Assembly (NCBI GenBank): GCA_002261195.1
Contig: MVBO01000002.1
Span: forward strand, 130,920-194,919
DNA length: 64,000 bases
Reading direction: 5' to 3'
Origin: Bifiguratus adelaidae
Taxonomy: Eukaryota > Mucoromycota > Endogonomycetes > Endogonales
Shown here: positions 43,969-55,277 of the stretch, in pieces
How positions within the stretch are numbered: position 1 is the first letter of the stretch
How the letters are laid out: every line of letters begins with the position of its first letter
The notes under the pieces: model-generated
The model's input: the letters and a program-made list of their open reading frames with translations, nothing else
Databases searched by the model: none
Told to the model about the DNA's origin: nothing
Translations under genes and position numbers: made by a program

Positions 43969-44885
43969 CTACAATAAGGAGCTCCCTTCTCTGGTCAGCA
44001 CTTTTTGAAAATATACACTCGGAAGATAACCATCCTTTCCTGGTGTGAGTATCACAGAATTGCTGGATATAAAGAATGGGATGCCGTCTTTGGCAAGCAA
44101 TAGTAAGCGACAATGTGAAGTGCGTTAGCCAGCCATCAATAGCGGCACGATGATGCTTACCCGCAATGGCCTTGGCCATGTCGATGTGTATGAATACATC
44201 GCAGGATCTTCTCATCCCTAGACTCTCAAGTTAGCGGTCGAATAGCCCCATAATCTCGCCAAAACGCACCGCTAATCACACCGTCCTCCCCAGGCATTCC
44301 AGGTGCCAGGTGTATATGATTCCGCCTCATCCTTGATAGTCCTTGAAAGGCTACAACACGCCGAGTTAGCAATTGCGATAAGAGGATTGATGTTAAGCTC
44401 CTTACCGATGCTCGGCCATTTGTCGCGATAGGTACCGTGTATGACCATGGGATACCGACTTGCATCCGTAATCTCTTCCATCTGTACATTATCAAGCTTC
44501 AAGCGATGTCAATCTCACGACGCTATTCGCACGCATGCTATAATACCTTCAAACTATGTCCTTGGTTGGCTCGAATAAGCCAAGAGTCCAGCTTGCCTGT
44601 TGGTGCCCCTTCTACATGCACAAGAGTGAAGCGCTGCTTGTCGTTCTGAGCAACAACCTGTTGAATGTCCTCTAGTGTGTAGTTTCGAAACTTTTGATGA
44701 GCTAGCTATCAGCCAGCGAGTCAGAGTCTGGACAATGTACACTCCGGAAAGGCGCCTACCAAATCACTGAGCTCCACGAAGCCATCGTCACGAATGGGGA
44801 TCCCTTCCTTCTCTGCATTATGCCTCAGTGTGGAAGAAAGAGCTTTGGAAAGCCGGACGTTATGACCATCGACGGCCTTACTCAT
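43969..44885 (-). CDS. TPT1: tRNA 2'-phosphotransferase
   Basis: KptA/Tpt1 enzyme that removes the splice-junction 2'-phosphate left after fungal-type tRNA ligation, transferring it to NAD+ to make ADP-ribose 1'',2''-cyclic phosphate. Several short exons. The protein reads MSKAVDGHNVRLSKALSSTL then RHNAEKEGIPIRDDGF, QNDKQRFTLV, IRANQGHSLK, MVIHGTYRDKW, GLSRMRRNHIHLAPG, RRSCDVFIHIDMAKAIADGIPFF and ends near FQKVLTREGSSLL. The family's catalytic Arg-His-Arg-Arg positions (RHNA, RANQGHS, HGT region, RMRRNHIH) are in place. Introns are GT-AG; the exon order was checked at the first and last joins. Confidence 0.92.
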
Positions 44886-44996
44886 TAAATGCAACCGGAA
44901 GATGTATTATGGATGTCTACAAGTCCTAAGGGTATATCACGTTAGATATCAATAAGGTATAGTATATCTTGTCCAGTCTTGCGCCATACGCTCAAG

Positions 44997-47749
44997 TCAA
45001 TTGGTGAAGCTCAGCTTGTAGTTGATGGATCATTCTAATTCATGAATTTGATCAGACTTGCGATTGTGATATACCTAAAACACTTACTCTAACATGCGAT
45101 CTCTTTCGGCTTTCAGCTCGTCGATATGACCATCTTTCTCCTTGAGTTTGGTCTGCAGGCCAAAGTTATTAGCTTGTCAGGCTTGAGCGACCAGAATGCC
45201 TTACCTCGTATGACTCAGCCTCGTCCTCGAGCCATTTCATTTCCATAAGTTTACTCTTCATCTCATCTTCCTTGGTCGACAACGCCCTATGTTTATCTTG
45301 CTCCAATTCAAGGAGCTTAGCTGTATGTGCTTGATGGAGCTGTTCGAGGGCAGTTTGTTGCGAATCGGTCAGCTGTGTCAATTTCTCCTGGTATTCCTTC
45401 AGCTGCTCGTCCTTGCTCTGGATCATTGCTTCAAACTCGGAGCGAATTTTAAATAATTCACTTTCATGAGCACCCTTGATGTCTGAGGAGCTTGTCGTAT
45501 TCTCTTCAAGTGCCTATACCAGTTCGCATTAGTCAAGCTCATGTTTTGTCCCTTCAGAATGCATACCTGCTTAGCAATCTCTAGCTGCTCCGTGACATAC
45601 GACAATGCTTTGGCGTTTTCTTCATGACTAGCTCGAGTCAACTCTTCATGTGCCTGTTGTATCTTCTCCAGCTCTTGAGCATGCGATAGAACCGCCTTCT
45701 GCATGGCCTCCTGAGCCCGCGCCAACTCCGCATCCTTTCCTGCCAACGATTGCTGATGAATATTTTCGATATCGGCTAATTGCTGTTTCAGCGTTTCCGA
45801 GTTCTCGTTGGCTTTTTCCAGGGCAGATTTAAGTTCGGCCAGTTCGGCAGGATCCATCGCAGGCTGCGCATCCCTGGCTTGCTCCATGGCCTGTGTCAAA
45901 TTGGCAACTTCAGTCTCGTGCTCGGTCTTTAATTTCTCCAACTGCATGCGATGATCTTCTTGGAATTGAGACAGTTCATCGGCAAGTTTGGCGACTGATT
46001 GCTCCAATTCTGAACATTTGGCCTTCCAGCGAGCCACCTCTTCCTTCGCTGCAGCCAATTCTTCTTGGAGTGAGTTTGATCGTGCGGATTGGTCTTGCTC
46101 CCATGAAGCTTGGACAGCTTCTTGCTCGGCCGAATGATGAGCTTTAAGCGCTTTAACGTCCTCGGCATGCTTGGCGATCAGAAGGTCCATCTCGTTCTTG
46201 AGTTCTGACAGTGCATTATCACCCTCCGCTTGCAACGCTTCCATATGTTCCGCATTGGCTCTTTCTATGGATTCCAATTTGCTTTGGATTGAAGCAAGTT
46301 CATTTGCGCGATCGGCATTTTGCTCCTCGAGAGTTGTTCGAATCTCCAGATGCTCGGTTTCCTTGGTCTGCATCGCCTCCAATTCGCTTTGCAACTTGGC
46401 GATAGCCTCCTGCTGTGCCGTTGTTAAGGCTTCAAGTTCCGCCTTGTGGGATTCAACCAGTTCGCTGGTTTCATTAGTAGCCCCCTCGAGCTTCCGCTGG
46501 AGCTCTGCGAGTAAAGCGCTACTATCATCCGCTTGGTGTACGGCTTCCAATTGCTGCACTTGATCTTTGGCAGCCACGAGATCATTCTGTAGCTGTTCGA
46601 GCGCACTCACATGCGCTGCGGTTTGTGCTTCAATAGCTTGTTGGTGACTTGCCTTCGCATCCTCAAGTGCAGATTGCAGCTCTTTGATCTGCGACTGATG
46701 CTGATCTATGGTCGCCTGCAATTCTTGATGCTGAACTCTTTTCTCCTCGGAGAACTCTTCCTGAAACTTTCTTCGTTGCTCTTCCAACTCCTCAGCATGC
46801 TTTTGCTGCAATTCCTCAATGTTTCGCTGCATATTCGCCAGTACATCGGCTTGACCCAGAGATAATTCAGAGCGTAAGTCGGCAATGTGTTGCTGATGGC
46901 GATCCTGAAGGTCGCTCAATTCCCTCTCATGCTGTGCTATGAGTTGCTCCAATTCAGACTTGCTTTGATCAGTGCCGCCGGCGATTTCGGATAGCTCACG
47001 ATTTTGAGATTCCAAAACTTCAACACGCTCGCGCAATTGTGTCAACTCTTCACCGTCAACCGCAGCGTCTGCACCCTCGTTATCACCATTCAAGGTACTC
47101 TGAGGCTTCTCCAAGTCTGCATGAGTATTTTCAAGATCCTGCTCCTTCTCCTTCAACGCTGCTTCCAACTCTTCAATCTGAACAAAAAAGTATGAACGAA
47201 GCTATCTAAGGTATTTGTAAATCAACTTATGCAAGTCACCTTTTGTTGAAGGGTCTTGATTTCTTCCGCATGCTTTGCAGCTGCAGTGCCTGGTGTAGGG
47301 GTACGGGAGGCTGGAGCCACACCTGCTGCCGGTCTACGCGCAGGCGAAGGGGTCGTAGGAGCCGTACCTGAGGCCAAGCCGGTTGATTTCTTCACAACCG
47401 GGGTCTTTGGTGGTGATACTGGTGTCTCCACCTTCCGGACTCTGCTCGCTGCAGTGGTTCCAGCTGTGCCGGGAGAGGAACGAGCAGCTGTAGCTGGCTT
47501 AGCCGTAGATGCCGTTAACCTAGTGGTTACGGCGCTTGCTGGGGGATTAGTGGTCCCCGTCGTCCTTGTCGCGGTAGTTCTTGTTGCGCTAACTGTTGCC
47601 CTAGTAGGCGTGGGACTGGTGATCCCTCTCGCCGTGCTAGGCGACAGTGGTGTCTTGCCATTCGCGGCAGCCTTGGATGCAGCGGTTGGTCTTGTAAGAC
47701 TACTTGGCACCGCAGGTCGCGTTGTTGATCGTGTTCCAGAGGTCGACAT
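44997..47749 (-). CDS. Long coiled-coil protein with basic Ser/Thr/Pro N-terminus
   Basis: The start MSTSGTRSTTRPAVP begins an N-terminal region of about 170 residues made of Ser, Thr, Pro, Ala, Arg and Lys (many S/T-P; VRKVETPVSPPKTP). After a short join the protein is almost pure coiled coil for about 650 residues (LEVLESQNREL, ELQATIDQHQSQIKELQS, ALEQLHQAHTAKLLELEQ), ending RDRMLEMIHQLQAELHQLT. The architecture, a basic disordered head plus a long coiled coil, is common in microtubule-associated and tethering proteins, and the head could bind microtubules or be a Cdk target. I see no CAP-Gly, GRIP or other named domain. Start chosen as the first ATG; it overlaps the ATG of the divergent small gene. 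Confidence 0.72.
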
Positions 47750-48275
47750 GGGCAAAAAGAAGGAAGAAGAGTGCAAGTTCACAAGTCAATCACTCTGCCT
47801 GCAAGGGGGAAAGGATGAAGGTGACCGGAAGGTCGTACAACACTCCTATCCGGATTTGGAAAGTGTCTTTCACGCGTGTCATGGTAAGTTGGGCGGCGAC
47901 ATTGATGCCATTACTCACCGTGTCGAGCAGGATAGTCAGTTCAGCTACGTTCAAATGACAAAGTCATCGATCATTGATATGGTGGATGTATTTCCAGATG
48001 AAAAGCTACCGGAGGAAGGTAAGATTAGGTTCCTTTTCAGTCCGGTCGCGTTGAAACATGAGCCTAAACTCATGGGCCTCTAGATATTCAGATACCTCCA
48101 AAGTTACAGCCTCCGAATGAGGAAGACGCGGATGAAGGTGAGCGCAGGGAATCACAAAGGCATTATTTACAGAGGGGCTTACATGTCAGCAACAATAGCC
48201 GAGCTGGCCAAAGCAGCGCTGGAATCAGAAAACAAATGGACGGATCTGGAGCTTTCTTTTGGGGGCAACCTCTGA
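47748..48275 (+). CDS. Small acidic protein, unrecognised, overlapping start with coiled-coil gene
   Basis: Three exons: the first from 47748 to the donor near 48018, then two short exons joined at GAG GAA G|AT and GAT GAA G|CA. The product of about 130 aa begins MGKKKEEECKFTSQS and ends in KWTDLELSFGGNL. It is acidic, with no membrane segment. It has a central YPDLESVFHACHG, and QMTKSSIIDMVDVFPDEKLPEE leads to a Pro-rich bridge and the helix IAELAKAALESENKW. Support for reality is the clean splice joins that continue the frame to a stop 23 bp before the RhoGEF stop, and the codon-like composition. I recognise no family. Its ATG shares bases 47748-47749 with the ATG of the divergent gene. Confidence 0.55.
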
Positions 48276-48298
48276 TATATACAATCGTAGCGGGGCCA

Positions 48299-50555
48299 TC
48301 ACTCGCCTACCTTCAGGCCGTCTAGTGGCTCCATTCTACGAGATGCGTGCCACATCGCCTCTCTAGCAGCCGCAATCCTCGCCGCCTTTTTCTCGACTTT
48401 GAATTGCATCGGAGTTGGTATCAAATCGTCCAAAGACATTCGAAATTCTTGAATTGAATTTAGAACGGAACATTGTGGTATTTGACACTGCGCCATGTTT
48501 TTGTCTTTCTGCCGGTTGGTGTGTCCCGCGATCGCTGCGACGAGAGCATTGTGCCATGCTTGTCGGGATTCTAAGGTTTGCGGAATAAGAGACAAGGTCT
48601 GATTGTTGCTATGCACGATGGTGAAGTTGATTGGGCTGATCGGCTGCTCTTTTGCACCTTCTTTGCTTGGCAATTCCCGTTGCACAAATGTAACGCGGCA
48701 GGGTGGTGATAGGAGCTTATAGATGGGTTGCTGTATTCCCGGCATGGACTCGCTAGAACGCTTTGTAATGAGTAATATGTCGTCAAAGAGGAACAGGTGA
48801 ACATTTCCGTTGATGGGTTTGTTGTCCGCAACTTCTTGCGATATGGCAGTCTTGATTGCGCTCGGCTTGATTTTTTCGGTAAAGTATTCGGTGGGGAGCG
48901 GGGACAAGCATTGGGAGGTAGGCGTTCTCGGTGACTGATTGAGAGAAGACGAACTGGAGGATGGGGATTTAGGAGGTGGTTTAGGCTGTCGAGATGTCGA
49001 TGACAAAAAGACCTCCCCTTCAAGTCTAAGTTTTCTACCGCGCCGAGCGAGCGTGAAGTCTGGGTATTTCTGAACGGACGGCAATGTTAGTCACATGTTG
49101 GATTGATCGATCTCCAGGTACCTGTAGACCTTTGATGCGATTTGCTAGAGATTCCAGGTCGCAAAAGGCTTGTTCCTCCAACTGAGCATCCTGGATACTG
49201 CGGATAATGGCGTCCATTTGTTCAACCAACTGCCCGTTTTCACACGCTTCTCTGCTGGTAGTTGGATAGCACTCTTTCAAATTCTATGGCAGGCTCATGA
49301 GTCACAACCGCCAATGCAGTCTATCAGCTAAATACCTTGAAAATCAATGGGTATTTCGCTAGTCGCTGAACCGGCTTCAGCAAAAATGCTTGCAGTGTTA
49401 AACGGCGACATTGAGGGGACGCAACTTGTCTCTGATAGGTCCCGCATTTAACAATTTCGCAAGGCTTAACCTCTGCACTCACCCGTAAAAAGTCTCCTAG
49501 CGCATCCTTAGGATCGGTCAAGGCTGCGTCCAGCAATGCCACAGCTTGCTCAAAGTTGATCAAGTAGGTCATGTAGAGTGTAAATCCGTCCAGCTGAAAA
49601 GAAATACGGTGTTAATGGATGCTTCGAACCATTATCGCACGAACCTCACTAAGGTAAATGTCGGCTATGCCAGATAAGAGAGGCCTTTGGCTATCTTGTC
49701 GCTCTCGCAATGACTTGATGGCCGTTAGATGCGAGTTAAGTGTACCAGACTACACGCTCACATACCAGCAGTAAAGGTTGATGAAACATGATGATGGAAT
49801 TGACATTGGAAAACAACATGCGAATTTTCTTTGGCAGCATGATTTCCGCTGCCCGGCACGGCTTGATAAACACCTAAAGAGGCTTACTACGAGCAGATTA
49901 TGGTGCATACACCTACCTGATAAACCAACTTCAAGTCCTCTAGATATGTTTCCTCGGTTTCTATGATCTCGTACATCAACTCTTGCTGTTTGATTTGTGC
50001 CTTGGACAAACGGAGTCTCTTGATGGTTTCATCGGACACGCCGTCGCGCCAGTTGGGAAATGGGACAGCCATATGGTGAGTTATCGAGGCTGCACCTGCC
50101 GATCTCTGACCACTACCGTCGTCACCAACAGCCATGAAGCGAGAAGGATCGCCTACATTGGGGGCGTCTCCTGCAGAAGAACTTGCTCGCTTCAACTGCG
50201 GTCTACGGCGCACTTTATCCTTGTAAGAGACTGATTTGTTGCGCCATAGCGGTGACGAAGGCATGGTGCTTTCGGAGGTCCCGCTCGCGCAGTCGCTGGG
50301 ATAGCCAGGTCGACTTGGAAGTAATGAATTTATTCTCCGGTGTGACGTTCCCGACATTCTTTGTGGACTCGACCCTATATAACTCACATAAGAGATGCCC
50401 ACATTGTAGTCGATGGTTGAAGTGTGTCCGCTCGACGTTACATCCTGCCGCATTCCTGTCAAAGTCAAGGTGGAAGAGAAAGGAAAGTCGGCGTTATGAC
50501 ATGTCGTTCGAAGAAATATACCCGAAAAGGCAAAAGTTGTTTGCTTGCCTGCCAT
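48299..50555 (-). CDS. Rho guanine nucleotide exchange factor (DH-PH)
   Basis: Activator of a Rho-family GTPase. The N-terminal part is Ser/Arg-rich and probably disordered (SHRRINSLLPSRPGYP, RRRPQLKRASSS). The DH domain starts IKQQELMYEIIETEETYLEDLKL (CR1 at EETYLEDL) and includes LTLQAFLLKPVQRLAKYPLIF, the CR3 signature (KPVQRLxKYPL). A PH domain follows: HLFLFDDILLITKRS and the ARR-GRKLRLEGEVFL strand, with QTLSLIPQTLESRQAWHNAL as its C-terminal helix. It lacks the C-terminal CNH domain of Rom2 types and the CH/PB1 of Cdc24. Exon boundaries are many; the start (50555 or 50357) is uncertain. The stop is 23 bp from the convergent small gene. Confidence 0.85.
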
Positions 50556-50678
50556 ATTCGGCACCGCGTCTCCCAACAGCAGAATTTGACCAGACCGCGC
50601 CGGCCCATCACTGGCCGGGCGGTGACCGCTTCCTCTATCTTCAATATACCATGTCGCCCCTGTGTGTCAATCGTTACC

Positions 50679-51879
50679 ATGAGTAAACCTGTCGTCGCAG
50701 TTCTCGGTATTACTGGCTTGCAAGGTAAGGTCTGGCGTGACAGGAAATGCTTATCTGTTGCATAGGCGGTTCAGTCGTGAGCGGTCTTTTAGCGAGCAAG
50801 AGGTACAATGACCGTGCATCTACTCGAAAACCGAGTCAGAAAGAGCAAAGAAGTCGCAAAGGATCAAGGAGTCGAAATTGTTCCAGCTGACGCCTCCAAA
50901 AAAAGAGCACTTGACGCGCTTGCTTTATGGTGCTGATTTTGTTTTTGGTGTGACCAATCTTTTTGATATTGTGAGTCTATTAACATTCTATCGAAGGATA
51001 TGTGACTCATTGACAACATCTGTGCAGGACAATTACCCCGAGAACATACCCGTGGAAGAGGGTCAAGGCAAGCAGATGATTGACGTTGCAAAGGATGTTG
51101 GTATCAAGTTTTTCGTGTGGAGGTAAGATGCGTTCGATGTTCAAAAGACGCGTAACTGATCGGTTCCAGTTCTCTTCCCAATGCTGCCAAGGTATCTAAT
51201 GGCAAACACAACAAGGTCTTCCACTTCGATGGTAAGTGAAGGTCTCTACAAGATGCCACCATTAATCTCCAAGCAGGAAAGAATAACGTCGCGCAATATG
51301 CGCTCGGATCTGGCTTACCGTGCGCCTGCATCGAGCCAGCAGCTTTCTTGGAAAATTATCTAAGATTTCCCCCAAAGAAACAGGGTGACGAGTATATCAT
51401 TACAATGCCTTTGACCCCTGCGGATGCAAAGAGTAAGTATCTTGTCTGCAACGTCACCACCACTCACTTGATTCTCGTAGGGGAATATGTGAGCATCACC
51501 TCGGACTTTGGGCGCGCAGTTGTCGCTTTGCTGGACGATCAGAAGAAGTGGCAAGGTCGTACACTTCGGTTGGCATCGGAGCTAATGAGTCAGAATGAAG
51601 CAGCTGCCATCTTTGCAAAGGGTAAGCGGATATCTTCCCTCTCGGCCAGACACTAAATCAGTATGCTACCTAGTCACTGGCAAGCGTTTCAAGTTCGTCG
51701 AAGCACCCGCTCACTATGCCAACGAAGAGCTTGCTGCCATGTTCAATTATTTCAATTACCACGGCTATTACGGTCGCAAGCCAGATGACACGGTGCCTTT
51801 CCCGGAGACCAAGGAATTGGGTATCAAATTGACTTCCTTTGAAGAATGGGTGGAGAAGCACGCGGACAAGTTTCAGTAA
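50679..51879 (+). CDS. NmrA-like NAD(P)-binding protein, tandem copy 1 (frame disrupted)
   Basis: Rossmann protein of the NmrA/HSCARG group, which senses NADP(H)/NAD(P) ratio or reduces quinone-like substrates. Start MSKPVVAVLGITGLQGGS (GxxGxxG, splice-joined). Later segments: YGADFVFGVTNLFD, EGQGKQMIDVAKDVGIKFFV, WSSLPNAA, SGLPCACIEPAAFLENYL, SDFGRAVVALL, VTGKRFKFVEAPAHYANEEL, ELGIKLTSFEEWVEKHADKFQ. Most joins work, but between about 50800 and 50840 the frame slips by one: the segment ...STRKP does not lead into VRKSKEVAKDQG without a shift, and no plausible intron repairs it. Copy 2 is intact there. So copy 1 is either recently broken or has a sequencing error. Confidence 0.7.
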
Positions 51880-52486
51880 GCTTGCCCAGTTGGCCGTCCC
51901 TTTTGTCAGGTAGAGATATCTTGTATTTTCTATCCTTTGCGATTGAATAGATTACCTTTGACATTCTGATCTTGGTCCGTCAATCGACCTTTTTGCGTTG
52001 CTCAGTTGTAAATGCGCAGCCTTATTCGTACCTAGGATGCCACTTGCCAATATCTGCATTGCGACCCAGTATCGAGTGTTGGATCGGCTTAACGTTGTGT
52101 AGAAGCGTTGTGTATATTCTTCCTCGTGCGCTGAATGTATCTCGTCTCATGACAGGTGCCAGCGAAACTTGCTCGAATCTTATTGAACGCATGATGTTAG
52201 ACCACTTGTGGCAATCTCGCCTAGCTTAATCTTAGTCATCCAACTGGGGTGATACACACTGATGCTCCGTAGTGGGGATCCGCTTGATTTGCAAGCCAAG
52301 GATTCCCCATATTCCGGCACAAGACCTAACCCTTAAATAAGGCGGAAGGGCTAAACGAGGATCGGCCCTTGAGATGCCGAAAGTCAGTGACTGCTTCAGC
52401 AGATGCGAGGAAACGCCAACAAGGATGAGCCATTGCGCCATTGCCTTATAAAGGGCCTTGTCGCGGCGTAATGAAGTGTCAAAATT
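51880..52486. other. Spacer between the NmrA-like copies
   Basis: About 600 bp. It contains the telomere-like CCTAACCCTTA near 52325-52335, about 155 bp before the copy 2 ATG, and a TATAAAG-like sequence near 52447. No gene is seen. It was not found to be a duplicate of the region upstream of copy 1 by eye. Confidence 0.45.
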
Positions 52487-53702
52487 ATGTCTAAACCAAT
52501 TGTTGCAGTAATTGGCGCTACTGGCTCACAAGGTATGTCCTCGTACACCGTGGTCGCTGCTGTTAAAGCATCACAGGTGGTTCTGTTTTGGAAGCCTTGG
52601 TAGCCTCTGGAAAGTACAGTGTTCGTGCAGCTACGCGCAACACGTCTTCAGACAGGGCAAAGAAGATTGCCGCGCAACCGAACGTTGAAGTTGTTCAGGC
52701 TGACATTGCCAAGAAGGAAGACCTCGAACGCTTATTCAATGGTGCAGACTACGTGTTTGGCTTCACTAACTTTTTCGACCCTGTAAGGATTATGAGGCCG
52801 TTCCCATCTCATGGCTGTACTTATTATGCTCCCCAGGCGATCTATCCTAAGAACATCCCTGAAGAGGAGAGGCAAGGAAAGCAAATGATCGACGTCGCAA
52901 AAGCATCTGGGGTGAAATACTTTGTTTGGAGGTACAGTAAGCTTGGTGTACATTGCCATGCAAAGAAGTTTGTATCTGACTACCATTGCCTTGCAGTTCT
53001 CTCCCCGATGCAACAAAGATCTCCAAGGGTAAACACAACAGAGTCTTTCATTTCGATGGTAAGCGATGTGGAAGGATTGAAAGGCGTACTAAAGTGTAAA
53101 TCAGGCAAAGCTCACGTTGCGGAATATGCTCTGCATTCCGGACTCCCTTGCGCTATCATTGAGCCTGGCGTCTTTATGGAGAATTACTTGTCCTGGCCAC
53201 CACATAAACAAGATGATACCAGGGTTCTCTCTCTACCGCTGACCCCACCGGACACCAAACGTAGGTATCGTTGTATTAATCGCGCTTTCCTTAAGCGAAA
53301 CCCTAGGTGAATACATTAGCATTGCGAGTGATTTTGGACGAGCCGTCGTCGCCATGATGGACAATCCGCAAAAATGGAAAGGTCGTACCGTCCGCATGTC
53401 ATCAGATCTACTCAGTCAGAATGATGTCGCCGCCATTTTGCAAAAAGGTAGGTCATCCCCTTCGGATGCCAGATGTTAATGTAGCAACAGTGACTGGCAA
53501 GCCTTACAAGTATGTTGAAGCCCCAGCTGAATACGCCAACGAAGAATTGGGTGCCATGTACAAATATTTTAACGATCACGGCGTCTACGGACGCAAGCCT
53601 GACGAGGCGGTTCCCTTTCCGGAGGCCAAGGAATTGGGCATCAAGTTGACCTCGTTCGAGGAATGGGTTAAAAAAATGTCTCCAAGTTTCTCTAAGCCAT
53701 AG
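52487..53702 (+). CDS. NmrA-like NAD(P)-binding protein, tandem copy 2
   Basis: Intact paralogue of the preceding gene. Exon 1 ends inside GATGSQ|GGS, followed by VRAATRNTSSDRAKKIA, NVEVVQADIAKKEDL, GADYVFGFTNFFDP, ERQGKQMIDVAKASGVKYFVW, SSLPDATKISKGKHN, HFDGKAHVAEYALHSGLPCAI, MENYLSWPPHKQDD, SIASDFGRAVVAMMD, VTGKPYKYVEAPAEYANEEL and FPEAKELGIKLTSFEEWVKK. Introns occupy the same positions as in copy 1 (after the Gly motif, after the NFFDP or NLFDI segment, at the WSS join, in HFDG|K, before the VTGK join), which shows tandem duplication after intron gain. The Gly motif GATGSQGGS supports NAD(P) binding. Physiological substrate or regulatory target unknown. Confidence 0.88.
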
Positions 53703-53944
53703 GAGTCTTGGATTAATGGCTTAAACTCGTCTATGTCAACTTTTGGCGTCTGAATAAACCTCGAGTTTGTTGCTCTCTTTCTTGTAACCTGATTTCGGCT
53801 CTTTTATGCGTTCTGTAGGATATCCTGCATACTTAAAATTGGATCGACATGTATCTCGGCCAATGATTACCTCAGGGAATTCTAATCCGAAAAATATATA
53901 CAAGGAGATTTGGAATGTGACATAAGTTCGCAGGACCCTGCTTC
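53703..53944. other. Intergenic, 3' region of NmrA-like copy 2
   Basis: About 240 bp between the copy 2 stop and the decayed DUF4396 gene. No gene is supported. Confidence 0.4.
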
Positions 53945-54846
53945 TACGCGCAAGGCTCTTTGATGTCATGCATGATGAGAGACTATTCACCGGATGCACC
54001 GTGAAAAAAGCCCAGAATCATACCAATCTATAACGAAGAACAGAATACGTTCCGCGATGTCGATTATGGCGCATCCAATCCCTACCTGCATTATCCACCA
54101 ATAGGTATAGGTTGCAGTGCTCAATTGGTAATGAAAGATGGTAACTTGGTCAATTGACCATCCATCCAAACAAGCCAATCTGAAAGGAACTCAACGACAA
54201 AAAGTCAGCCTTCAATGCTCGAATGACTGTTACCGCCCCATAGTCACCGCATTGACACGATACTAAAGATTGAGAGGAGATACCGAATAGGATAGCAAAA
54301 GCTTAATCAATCAGAAACGCTGGCCATAGCCGTCCGCCGTTGACGGTTCACCGGTTTCGTAGACTAACCCATTTACCCAAATATCGCCAAGCACACAACC
54401 GGCTCCGCAATGAAACACGCCAATAGCGACAGTCGCCCATATGGGTCTGTCGCCCCCTTAGAATGCGACTCGTGGTGTGGGATGGTGATGGTGAGCGTGC
54501 CCAGCCTCCGCGGGATCCGATGTTTGATCTGTCAAACCTGCGGACAAGTCTTTCCGGTTCACACCTTTATTTTCAGTCGACCATACCACCAGGACGGCAT
54601 AACACTAAAGGGGCCGAGAAACAGCGCGTTGCTCGGCCAAAGGGGTATCCTAGAGTCAGTGATTACCGTGAGTCGCTTTCTTGACATATTTGAGTCGCCA
54701 GTTTGTGCTTGCGTGATCCATATCATTGATGCCCATCCTCTGCGCCAAATAATATCGAGAACACCATCAATCACGAAGACGGCGCCGAGCAAAAGGAATA
54801 TAACAGACAAGACAGTTAGCGACAAGGGTGGAGAGTACGCAGCCAT
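53945..54846 (-). pseudogene. Decayed DUF4396-type membrane protein gene
   Basis: From the ATG at 54846 the minus strand reads MAAYSPPLSLTVLSVIFLLL, a signal-anchor or first membrane helix, then IDGVLDIIWRRGWASM and ALFLGPFSVMPSWWYGR. Next are a His-rich loop (HAHHHHPTPR), VFHCGAGCVLGDI (HC-x4-C-x-x-GD of DUF4396), FQIGLFGWM, TYTYWWIMQ and IGMILGFF-TVHPVNS. These follow the family order. Between them lie an in-frame stop after PTPRVAF, a frame change after FGWM and another in the GFFT homopolymer region, not explained by ordinary introns. I therefore call it a pseudogene; sequencing error at the T-run alone would not restore it. Function of the family is not known; the His/Cys pattern suggests metal binding. 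Confidence 0.55.
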
Positions 54847-55277
54847 GGTGAATATTAGATTGTGTCGAGGGTAAGGGAGAGTCTACATCAAATAGTTTAC
54901 CAGGATATTAAAAGCCTAAAAAGCGAGAGATGGTGACGATGACATTCGTTTTCATGGCCCCCAGGCATGTAGCAAGTATCACTGGAGGCCAAACGTGCGC
55001 ACAGTTTCCATCCATGAAAGTTGCAAGCGACCTTGACATTTGTTATGTTCGCTTTCCCTGTTTGGACGTGTGAATCATCCGATGCAAGGACGATCGCCGT
55101 TAAACTATCAAAGGGCTTTATACAATGCAAATTATGAGCAATACAATCCCAAGAAATTCCTAAAGCAAGAAAAGAAGAAGAAGGTTAAAGGCTAAACGTA
55201 AGACATCCCAAACCAAAAGGATGTCGATGAAAGTCTCTCGGGTAATAAGAAGGGTAATGGTGAGGCGGGAGAGATGC
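54847..55277. other. Intergenic, no gene seen
   Basis: About 430 bp between the decayed DUF4396 gene start and the VAC8 stop. One minus-strand frame of 77 codons lacks any recognisable feature and is probably chance. Confidence 0.45.

Noticed and set aside
46171-46563. Ser/Cys-rich plus-strand frame
   Set aside because: Antisense of a coiled coil rich in Glu/Lys/Gln; reverse-complement coiled-coil codons commonly give Ser/Leu/Cys-rich open frames.
47256-47747. Long plus-strand open frame (Ala/Val-rich) before 47748
   Set aside because: It is antisense to the Ser/Thr/Ala-rich first exon of the coiled-coil gene. Only the part from 47748 on shows intron joins of its own.
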